Positions 53,464 to 64,000 of a stretch of 64,000 nucleotides of DNA are shown piece after piece. The stretch is from NCBI RefSeq assembly GCF_026151205.1, contig NC_087078.1, positions 7,580,675 through 7,644,674 on the forward strand, written 5' to 3'. This stretch comes from Bolinopsis microptera (lineage: Eukaryota > Ctenophora > Tentaculata > Lobata > Bolinopsidae). Position numbers and translations under genes: made by a program. Numbering within the stretch: position 1 is the first letter of the stretch; every line of letters starts with the position of its first letter. The notes under the pieces were generated by a model. It saw nothing but the letters and a program-made list of their open reading frames with translations. It made no database searches and had not been told where the DNA came from.

Positions 53464-56400
53464 ACAAGTGTTTTCTTGCTCGTGCTTGTTTGCACTGTAG
53501 CAACAGTTTGAGATTGTGTTTTCCCGTTTTTGTTCTTGCAGATAAGCTTCTCAAGAGAGCTCATTTAATAATAACTTGCAGCTGTCAATCATGTTCGAGT
53601 TAACTTTTCCTTTTTTGGGTAAATTGCTATTAAAACGTATTTATATTAAGGACTGCCATTGTTATGTGACTTCCAATCGAAGAATGTTGTATATATTTTC
53701 GAGTGTATAGATATATGTTGTTACACCCAACTATCTTTTGAACAATTCCGAAATGAAGTAATGCGATTTGATTCTACCCCTCTGTGGCTCTAGCAATTGG
53801 TATAAAATGGAACGCGCGATTAAACGTTTTTCAGTTATTGTTAGCCGCGCACGTTGCTTAGAAACGAAGCACGTACGCGACGTTAATTTTCTGTAACTGT
53901 TATCAATTAAACCTGCTATTATGTTGCTTGAGTATAATAGCAGATAAAGCTAGTTTACAAAATACCGCTTTGGTCGATACGAGGCTGTAGAAACTCTATG
54001 CTCACCTAAATTCATACATGTATCACCAAACTGTTACTCTAACGTATGTGTAATGACTTTTGCCTTGTCTACGTAGTACAAGACATGTTAAAGCTTATGA
54101 AAAGTTGTCCTACCCATTTACCCATCATCTTAGCTTATCGGGTCAGTGGAGGGGGTGCATGCGAAGCCGCACAAATTTAAGCTGGTCACGTGACTGCGAA
54201 TATAGATTGTTTAGCCGTCATCAAATTAAATTTTAAGTCGCTCGCCCATATCACATATTTATTTCAACCGTCAGACCAATTATTGCTACTTTCAGAGATC
54301 TATTTTTATTTTGGTCAAGTATTTTTCCAATTTCAATACACGTTCAATTGAACAAGCCCGTTCCCTACGAAATACCATCAAACTTCAAAGCAGCTTAATC
54401 GATTTCCAAGTATGAAGTAAACTGAAGATACACGATGTCTAGTCTAATGTCTATTGTCTATCCTGTATCCGTCCTACCAAGTAAAGTGGAATGGTACATA
54501 TTTTAATTAACGACGCGACACAAAATGTAATATGTGGGCAGTCGAGGTCTCAACTCTCAGGCCTAGCCCGGCCGAGTCCGACATTATAGTCCAACATTTT
54601 TGCGATACATGATAATTGATAATATGTACAATGTAGTACTCTTTTTGATTAATTAGCGGGCGCCAGTATTGTAAGGTACACACAAGGCCGTATTATAAAC
54701 TATTATATTAGGATGCAGTGAAAACTGAAACTATCGATTGGACCATGAATTCTATAATGCATGAATGGGGACTTGCCACCCCATCATGACATGGACATGG
54801 TTAGAAAACACATTAATTAATCGAACAGTTTTCTTTGACGTTCATATACAATTTAGAGAGCCCATCAAGAGTAAAGAGGTGCTGACACAACACTAAACAG
54901 TGGCCAGCTTGTTTGATAAATTTTCAGACTTTTGCCTCTGCCCTCTAATCATGTTTTCTGCTTTTATTATGAAAGTTATATAACCTGGATATGCAATGTC
55001 GCACGTGCTTTTATAATTAAAAGCGGGTTAGGTCCGGTCCGGAGATTTCATGTCACCAATTAAATTGGCAATTGCATAAATAATTTGTGGTAAAAGATTA
55101 GTCAATTCGGCAACACTTGCATCATTCATCTTTCATGGTAGTCATTTATACAGGACCAGTAGCACACCCAAAAAGGTGCACGTCCCCAGTCCCGAAATCC
55201 GTAATTTGTAATTATTGCCCAATTAGCTCACATGATCACGTGATGCTGATTCAGGCGGTTTAGAAAAATACATGATCCATTTCAATTCAACGTGCTAATA
55301 CGTGCGCGCGAAAATAAGGGTACTTGTTTTTATCAATCAAACGTTCGGAGTCGCGCGTTCCATGCAGTCAGCGCTGCTCTCAATAGCCATAAATTCATTC
55401 GCTATGCAGCCCGGAGAAGCTGCCTGTAGTCGAATTACCGAGGTTATTTGTGTCGAATGCAAACGGTAAAATTCAATAAAATTGAGCTTAAGCCTTTTGT
55501 TGTATCGATGTACACAGGAAAACTACACATTTTACAAAAATTAAGCTCAATTTACAAAATCTGTATCTCATAATTATAATATTGCTCTTTTATGTACGCA
55601 TTTTTGAGAAATTAGAATAAAAATAAGTTGAGTTAATTCATACCCCAGTTGTTCAAGTAAGAGTTAATACTTAATTTCCGAATATTTACAATCTTTATAG
55701 AGCGTAGAACGCATTGGTATGCAACATTGCTACACGGTACAATAAATCATAAACTCACAAATTCCACCTTACATACAATGTTCGTACATCACTTCCAAAA
55801 ATCATTTAAACTAACAAAAAAAAGTTTTCCAATCCAGGACTACAAACTACGCTAAAGAGAATATATTGTCACGCGGATACATGCAAAACCCAATATTCTC
55901 AAAACTTCCGCCTTTAACTTACGTAAAACTGTTCTAGATTAAAAGACATAATTGCTAAACCTTGAATCCTATTTTAATTATTGTACAATCCATTAATTAG
56001 TACTGAACTAGGGGTTAAAACGTCTTAAAATTAAAAGATCAAACATAAGTGAAGTTAAAAACTGAATGAGTCGAATAGGTGCTTTAACGATTTTTCGTTG
56101 AGTATCCAATCTACTACAATACCAGAAAAAATAAAGTTCAATTTTCACGGAATTACAAGCAATAATGATAAATAATGTTCAATGAGTGTGTTCATTTCTC
56201 AAACAACAGAGCTACATCTCGCACAATGTATGGCTACACATTACGTTATATTGATTGTCTTCAGTGTTAAATTAACAGCCACTCTGACGCCACTCTGACG
56301 TCAATAACTACTCTTCCACTTGGCTTTTAATGTGCAGTAACGAATCTCTCTCGTATTATACACAGGTGTGGGAATTCCTTAGATGGGGCCGAACAATGTT

Positions 56401-56496
56401 GCTGCTTCTTCAGCGCATTCCATCGTTAAACTATCCCAAAAATGTTTAAAATTTACAATTTCACATTATATAATATCGTCTAAACGCTATAATTTC
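53464..56496. other. 3-kb intergenic region without genes
   Basis: The plus-strand end should contain the ROPN1L 3' UTR and the minus-strand end the PINCH 3' UTR. No open frame, RNA gene or clear repeat was recognised. Base composition is AT-rich throughout. Confidence 0.5.
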
Positions 56497-59400
56497 CTAT
56501 GAGGCAGTCTCGGTGGCATTCGTGATTTCCCGGTTATCTGCCTTCTTCTCCTTCTTTGGTTTCTTCATGCTGCCTTTCTTGTCTTTTTTCATCGTCTGCT
56601 TCTTGCTCTTGGCGGTCATGTTAGCGCTATCGAGAAGCTTGCGTCGCATATCAGAGGGGAATTTGTCGTAACAATGCCGACAGTACGGCTTCATATCCAT
56701 CTCTATGACCTTTGACCTGTGGAGGAGAGAAAACATGTTATTTGACATTTCGGAATATTATGCGAAAATTATATGTGATGTAGGATATTATGCAATGTCC
56801 ACATAAGTACATAAAGAATTGAGTGTAATGATGTTGATTCGTCCAAGTGGATTTTAAATTCAAATGTATTATTATTATTATTGTTCAGTAAACAGATGAA
56901 AAATGATGAAAATTGTTTGAATTCTTTTAAAAATCCACTCACTTCTTTTCCTCGAGAAGAGTATCGCATCCGGTACAGAAGAAATGGTTCTCGCAGTAGT
57001 TTTTGTTCAGCACCTTGATAACTGAAAATACCCGGTATATTAGCTTATTAGATAATCTGATGAGTTTTTATCACGGAGAATTTAAATACAAATGCATGAT
57101 ATTATGGTTCACTTATAATGCGGAGTAAGTATTTGGCGTGCACATTTGGCATTATGATAGAGGACACAACTTGCAATATCAGTATTCAAGTTATTTTGAC
57201 AATGGGTTCGACTATTCTTAGAAAAAGAAATTATACGCTACATTTCGATCACTTATCAATTATCATAGCTTAATATCATTACTGACTTTATATCAAGATT
57301 TATGTTTTGATCAATAAAGGAGTGGTTTGTATTCTACACAATCGCCTAATGAAACGTCTGTGTGTCCGACCAAAATAACATAACTGACTTCCTACCGCTG
57401 TTTTATTAAGACACATCAAACATCCCCAGGTTAAAGAATTACAGCAATTGTGGTGGAGACTGCCCGTGTTAATTAGATTACAATGTTTCGACCACAACCG
57501 GTAACCCACTTACCACCAGTTCTAAATGTTACGAAAACTTATGAAAAATAACCTGGCATGCGTTAAAAATATTAGTGGTACACGGAAAATTTTAGCTACT
57601 GCTAAAAAACCCCAGAAATAGCTTCCAACTATGTACCGATAAAATAAATGGAAAATTCCGTTCTGTCAAAACAATCTATAATAAGCATATTGTCTAATTA
57701 GTAATTACGTAATTGTCTAATTACCTTGCATACTGGAACGGTTGTCACAGTAGAAGCACCTTACTCCGAACATCTTCATGTAATGGTACTGACAGTAGGG
57801 TTTACCCTCGTTCAACATGAACTTGTCCCCAGATAAGGGTCGCTCGCACTGGTAACACAGGAAGTGCTGTGGAGGAATGAGTTAGGGGGAGAAGGAGATT
57901 GGTTAAAATAGGTGGAAGAGCTGAAAACCAGAGGTTTTCAGCTCTTGTCATGGTTGTCATGGTCCTTTTCGTCATGGCGAAAACTCGAAACTTTTTGAAT
58001 AAATGGCAAAAACACCCCAAACGTTCTCATCAACTTGTGATTAAACCAACAATGTCTCACCTCAGGGCACCAAGCCTTGCTGGCTGCCTTGATGGCACGT
58101 CCATCTATAGCCTTCTTACACGCAGCACACACATCCTGTATAACCGTGTCGAAACACAGCTGGCAGTAGAACTGGTTGTCTTTCTCTTTGTACTTGTTAT
58201 CCAGTGGTTTACTGAGGGGGGTTGTCATGGTTACTAGGGGTCGTTGTCATGGTAACGGGTGCAAATGTAATCTATGATGAGTAGGAATTCGCATATTATA
58301 TGTTGTAAAGTATAGGATTAGGAACATGACAGAAATTACAATATTTCCGCCTGGAATTCGAAGAGACAAATCCGGAATAGAACTTACTAGCAATTCTGGC
58401 ATGAGAAATGATAAGGATGATAAGATTCCTTGAGGTACCACAAGACGAACTCTTCTATCGGCGTGAAACACTTGTTACAGATATACTTCTTCTTCTTCTT
58501 CAGCAGATCGTGACAGTCAATACAGATCGGTCTGTAATAATAAAATTTAATATCATTTATTTAACGAGATAAAATACTTATTCAATAAGTTACTTACTGC
58601 CATAATAATAAATGATATCTATAACTTTGTTTCCCTGATCTTAACGGCCGAGGCCATTATGATAATTGTACACGTTAGTTTTACCTGTCACACAGCTGGA
58701 CTATGTGTTAATTTGGTACTTTTAATAATTGTGATATCATATCAGAACGGGCGGTTACAAGTGTGGGAAATGTGTTAAAAACACACGTCTCGGCAGATTG
58801 CTGTAACTCTTGTTGTAGATATACAGCGAGTTTTAAAAGTTCCCAAACTTATGAGAGAGCTTGACGGACATGTTTAAACGTGTCATTAAATTTGAAATCT
58901 AGCGGATGGTAAAATAGACGAGAAGCTCTACTACATTACATACGATTTGAATCGTAAGAGTCTAAATACCGAGCTGGTCCGCCCAAATAGTCATTTAAAA
59001 TTGGAATCCTCATAATTGTGATTTTCTATTTTTTGAATTTATTTTTAATCCTGTGTGCCAGGGACATGAAAGAATTTAACCTTACAAAATTGACCTGTCA
59101 ACGGTTCGAAAATATCCTAAAATAAAACAGTTGCAGAAGATGAGCATGCCCGAAATAAAAGATTCTTGTAGTAGGAATTTGTTTAGATTCCAATGATGGT
59201 AACTTTTCTAAGATAGTTCTTAAGAACTAACTTACAATTTAAATCTAAGAACATTTAAATCTAAGTAATCGGCAATTTTAACATTTAAACATCTTAAGTA
59301 GAAATGAGAGGGATATAAAGGGCACGTACCTGCCATTATGTTTAAAGAAACCGTTTTCACAGAGCTCCGCACCACACATGTAACACCCGAAACACTCCGG

Positions 59401-62400
59401 ATGCCACTTCACATCCAGAGCTTCTATTACACGTCCTATTACCCAGCCACCTGGTGAAGAGTGTTTATTTAATAACTCAGTCAAATATAACAATTATAAT
59501 TAGTACATGCTGCTTGGACTGCAGAAACCAACACATAGTCATAAAATTAGTTACGGAAGTTTGGTTGGAATTGATTCTAGAGTTCTAGTATAGATGTCCA
59601 GATTGCTTTAGGGTAAGAGTCATATAATATTTTAATTCATGTGTAAGATAATACCTTGTAATTAACATGTGTAAGATTTTCAGAGCACAACACAAATATT
59701 TTAAAACCTTGCAGCCTGCACTTAATCTTGTAGAAAATGTAACCGGAATGTTCTAGAAATTATCGCTGGAGAGATAATTCCACCTATTATATATTCTGTG
59801 ACGCACGTGCATTTTCATCCAATTATCATGACTTGGAATGAATTGCGTTGAAACATTGCATTAACTCATTAAGTATAATGCGTATTTAATAGACTTGGAG
59901 CACGATTTACTAACTACATACCTCGTTTAACAGATTATATTTGAGTACAAAAGTATTTACCACCTACAATCTACATACCGCTAGGCTCTAAAAAGCACAT
60001 TTTTTATAACCTGCATACCGCTTCAGTACATTACTACTGTTACTCTCAAAATCCGCTCACCATAAATTATGCAAACGCCTTAAATTTCAACTATGAAACC
60101 TTAACGGGAACAGCAGTAGAACTTAGAAGCCGCAACTATATTCAAAAAAGCAACTTAAACAGCATTGTAACTAAATCACAATTATTATATTTCTAACTAA
60201 ACAAACTAAAGCACTAAAGTAACTAAAGCACCAAGATGTGAACGTACCACAAGTGAAGCACATGGGAGCGAAGTTGACAGTGTAACAGTTGTGACAGTAG
60301 GGTCTGTCCTCGTGCTCGTAGAACACGCTTTCCTGGGACGGGTCGTTGGGGTCCTTGAACGGTTGGAAACACTGCACGCACCTGTAAAAATATATTATTA
60401 GGGATTTAAATAGGGATATAATTATCAATTAGGGATGTAATTGTGAATACTAGTAGGGATATTATAATGTTCAGATCTTACAATACATCGTTATCTGATG
60501 TGTATGAAGTATGAACTGATGCAATGAGTGTCATGATTGGAGTGCGCATCTTTGAGTTACAGTCAAGTCAGTCAATGCATTGTGGTATTGATACGAAATT
60601 CCGTCATCAGGTGATCCGTATATTAAAATTGATATGTTAATCAATGAATTGAGTTTAAATATTTGGAATGTCGAGTATAAATATTTTGATCGAATTAAGC
60701 GTATTATTTATACTAAGAATAGAGTTGCCCAACACTTACAAAAAGCAGGCGGAATGCCAGAACAGACCACCGCTGCACACAATAAAAGCACTCTTCTTAA
60801 ACCCCTCCCTACAAACATAACAAGCCTTCTCCAGCTGGAATATCCTCTTATCACCAGGCTGGGAGACCCACACTTCGTTCTGGAGATCCACATCGTATAT
60901 GAACATGGCTGGGATGTCCATCTGCGCCACCTCCATAGCATCCTTGATCTCTGACATGACTTTGGCGTGCTGCTTGTGGATGTAACGGGGAGTCTGGATG
61001 TCTTTGGTTGTGTCCTCGTTGTACTCTATCTCTGGAGGAGGTGTTGGGGGTTGGGGAGGTTCTGGTGTTGGTGCTAGTGTTGGTGCCTTCGCTGATGGTT
61101 TGATGGAGACTCGCCGTTTGAAATCATCAAATAAGGACGATTTTCTCTTCATGGAAGTTGCTTTTTTGTTTTCAATCTTTCGAAGTTCAGATAGTTGTGG
61201 TACTTCGTCTAGGATATCACCAGCGGAGTTAGATCTGAAGAGTTTCTTTGTCTTGCCTTTCTTCTTCCTCTTCAGCTCAGGACTGTACTGAGTTTCAGTG
61301 TTCTTGTATCGAGGCACCTCCACATTCATAGAATTATTTCGATCCAAGTCGAGTTCCAAATTAATGGAAGATTTACGGGCAGGATCAAGTGGATCCTGAT
61401 TAGCATTGTTGGGGACCGGGGTTGTTTCTCTGGAGGTGTACTCAGAAGTTCTTCTAGGAAGGATCGGGCTATCAAAAGCAGATACACGTCTTGTTCTATC
61501 TGAAAACGGACTAGACGGCCCTGTACCACTATCAGTCTTCTCGATCAGCTTCTCTTGTATCCTATTAGCTATCCCATCACACAAATCATCCAGATCCTCG
61601 AAGAGATCAGAGAGAGTGGACTGGGCTGAGACCCTGTTCTTCACATTAGTCCGGATCACCTCCTGGAGATGCTTGTTTCGCACTTTCTTGCTCAGCTGCA
61701 CCGTGGCCTGTGTAGGACTGATCCTCTCAATGTCCAGAGCGTGCTTGTCAAAGTAGTCCACCTCTTCTGGGACCAGCTCGCTGTAGTCACTCTGGTAGGA
61801 ATCACTGTGGTTATATATCTGGCCTGGTTGAGAAGAGGTAGTTGAAGCCAGGGAACTTCGAGACGATCTATTATGTTGTGGCGTGTTTTGAATAGCTGGC
61901 AGGGAACTTCGAGACGACCTGCTATGTTGCGGCGTATTTTGAATACATGGCAGGGAACTACGATATCCTCTGCTATGTGGCGTGTTTTGAGACGCACAAG
62001 TGCTTTGGGATGCACAAGTGCTTTGAGATGTGCAGGTGCTTGTGGAAGTTAAGCTGCTCTGAGAGGAGAAGTGCGCTTTCTGGTTCTCCAGGACGTGCTC
62101 AAGTGGGTCAGGTCGCGTAAGGTGAGAAAACCTACCAAGATCAATCAGATCGATTATGTTTTGGTCCAGCACTAAATCGCTTGTGTCAATTGGCGGCTGA
62201 AACTGAATCTGGCTGATAGGCGTCCTATCCATACTGACTTTATTCTGACTAGTTCGCTCTAGGCTATTCCAATCCGAGAAACCAGAATCTTTGCTGTACC
62301 GGTTGCGATTCTCCTCGATAAGGGCCTTCTTACGGCGAATAGTGCCAGTAGCATGGTGAAGCTGCAATACGTCGTGGAAGAAATTATCAGGAGTCTGGCA

Positions 62401-62565
62401 GTTCTGGTCCACTGAGCATTTCCGGGTATCGAAAGCGAACCTCACATCAGCTCGCTGTTTGGCCTTTTCCCTCTCGAGGTAGCGGAGCGTATCCTCGTAG
62501 TTTCCTCGCACTACAAACTTAAAACAGTTGCCTTCACCAGCGTGTTCAGCCACAGGTTCAGCCAT
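56497..62565 (-). CDS. LIMS1: PINCH/LIMS-family five-LIM protein with long N-terminal extension
   Basis: PINCH is the adaptor of the ILK-PINCH-parvin complex at integrin adhesions. Eight exons join in phase: 60740-62565, 60248-60381, 59330-59450, 58388-58531, 58061-58211, 57725-57866, 56943-57021 and 56497-56716, giving 938 residues. LIM1 starts near residue 581 (CYVCREGFKKSAFIVCSG); four more follow. Diagnostic PINCH blocks are GRVIEALDVKWHPECFGCYM, AACKKAIDGRAIKAASKAWC and MDMKPYCRHCYDKFPSDMRR. The C-terminal tail is Lys-rich (MKKDKKGSMKKPKKEKK), longer than in vertebrates. Vertebrate PINCH has only a short lead before LIM1. Here about 575 polar residues precede it, with a 60-bp repeat (IQNTPQHSRSSRSSL three times). 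A tttgtag acceptor abuts the ATG, so upstream exons may exist. Confidence 0.9.
61840..62040 (-). repeat. in-frame tandem repeats within the PINCH extension
   Basis: Three imperfect copies of a unit of about 60 bp (plus strand ggcagggaacttcgagacga...) encode QNTPQHSRSSRSSLPA-like blocks. Next to them three short units encode CASQST. They preserve frame, so length variation would be tolerated. Confidence 0.8.
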
Positions 62566-64000
62566 CTACAAACACAAATGTTTATAATCAGTGATGTAAA
62601 GTTATAAAGGAATATGTTATTGAAATGTAACAACGTAGAGTATCGAAATAAGTAATGGTTATTATTATTATCAGGTCTACGATTTTTAGATTATATTTTA
62701 AATAACGACTTCGTATAACAACTTCAAATTACAACTTCATGCCACAAACCTATATCACAACATCAGGAGCTAAATTACATTTCATGTACGACTTCCAGTG
62801 ATAGCCAAGGGTGCACCATGGCATTGAAACAATTACTGGTGATATGAACTCTGAAGACCTACTGACTGGCAAAATAACAAAGTAAATGGAATCGCGTGTA
62901 CAGAACCGAGGATGAAGCTGAGTTTTAAACCTTAAACAAAGCCTCTAAATCAAGTTAAAAGCAATTTTAACTTTTAACACGTCCTGTTCAGTGTTCATCA
63001 TCTACAACAAACAATAACTGCGCGAGTGGAGAAGCCCATTAAGTTACTCAGCAATACAACAGAAATCAGTTTATATAACGATTCGATTGGCTCGATAATG
63101 TATCTAGCAACATTGACTTGCTAGTTGGTCTAATAAAGGGTGATCAATGTTGAAAATTAGTAAGACCTAAAATATAGAATTAGAAGCTGAATCTGAACAA
63201 CAAATAAGCCTAAAAATAAAACTAAAGCTGCTCACGATCATATTTATACAAACTGCGACCTCTAAAGCGTATTGCCTGCTAAGATAATGATTGCCACCAC
63301 AAAACATAATACCCTTTATCACGACACAAAGCTGTAAAGATAACAACATGGACTCCACATACGGTGGAGTAACGGTGGAGTTTACTGACAGGCAGTGATA
63401 ACAAAAGTAGTGATAACAACGTGGAGGACAATAGGTGGGGTAAAGGTGGGGTAAAGGTGGAGTAGAGCAAACTGACTGATAACAATTTGCAGGACACAAA
63501 CTGGAGTAAAGCTTGCTAACTGATAACAAAGTGTACGACAAAAGAGTGCGACAAAACAGCACAGAGCATTGATCTGTGAACGTATGTGATGTACAGGAAG
63601 GAATATACTAGTGCTGGAATGTTGCTGGATCTAACACCACTAGGAGTGGCTTGATGACTGACCTACGGCTTCTCATTTCCTGATATGATACAGGTTTCCT
63701 CTCTTCCTCCACTAAAATTGTACTCTAAAGTTTCGTGCCATGGACCCTGATTTAAAGCTATTATGTCTGAAATGTTTCATGACGTAGAGCACAAAATTGA
63801 GTAAAGCTGATGAAATGATGAACTCCAAATGTGTTGTCAAAATGTGCAGCGCCTCCAGAGCTTTGAGGGCTCAAGATAACCGATATGCAAGACAGCATGT
63901 CATTAACCCTATTGACACTTGCTGATAAGGAGATTCCAGGGCGATCAACAATATAGGTGACACAAGATAAAGGGAATTATAAGGACTCTGGAAGCATTTG
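62566..64000. other. upstream region of the PINCH gene
   Basis: No gene recognised. A short G-rich repeat cluster (gtggagtaacggtggag, gtaaaggtggggtaaaggtgg) with gataacaa units lies at 63360-63500. The long open frames on the minus strand over it are repeat translations. Confidence 0.5.

Noticed and set aside
63167-63562. 131-residue minus-strand Cys/Ser/Leu-rich protein
   Set aside because: It overlays the gtaaaggtgg/gataacaa repeat cluster and lacks conserved features.

Overview
The window is AT-rich eukaryotic DNA with GT-AG introns and animal-type genes (MORN3, ROPN1L, PINCH/LIMS, SCPEP1-like carboxypeptidases, a CLC-1/2-type chloride channel, FARSA). It fits an invertebrate animal genome. 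I cannot name the species; a non-bilaterian or other invertebrate is an inference only. All exon structures below were joined by hand from splice signals, phase and homology.

Layout. 1-8 kb: the end of a coiled-coil gene (+), a partial CLC chloride channel (-), and a 2.6-kb purine-rich (GGA)n element with inverted ends sitting inside a 46-bp tandem repeat. 8.6-17.1 kb: an intronless HEAT-repeat gene (-), FARSA (-), a hAT-type MITE with an 8-bp target duplication, a truncated LINE, and a GST-C-like exon that could splice in phase onto FARSA. 18.1-30.7 kb: a three-level nest of retroelements. A Penelope-like element (RT plus GIY-YIG) was hit by a jockey/L2-like LINE (A). LINE A was then hit by an 8-kb CR1-group LINE (B), which itself carries a small insertion. 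LINE B encodes PHD fingers, an AlkB-like 2-oxoglutarate/Fe(II) dioxygenase, an SGNH hydrolase, an APE-type endonuclease and an RT. 30.8-34.2 kb: repeat-derived DNA, including a 1.6-kb structure bounded by 111/113-bp inverted repeats.

34.3-53.5 kb: MORN3 (+) has its first coding exon at 34.3 kb and the rest at 49.1-51.3 kb. Its roughly 14.6-kb first intron holds two serine carboxypeptidase genes (-), a carboxypeptidase relic, and two secreted proteins (+) that join VPS62-type repeats to an aerolysin-like C-terminus. ROPN1L (+) follows directly; both MORN3 and ROPN1L are cilium/sperm-flagellum genes. 53.5-56.5 kb: no gene seen. 56.5-62.6 kb: a PINCH-family five-LIM protein (-) with an unusual N-terminal extension of about 575 residues.

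The most novel candidates are the AlkB+SGNH+PHD LINE, the VPS62/aerolysin-like secreted proteins nested with carboxypeptidases inside MORN3, the extended PINCH, and the polypurine element with inverted termini.
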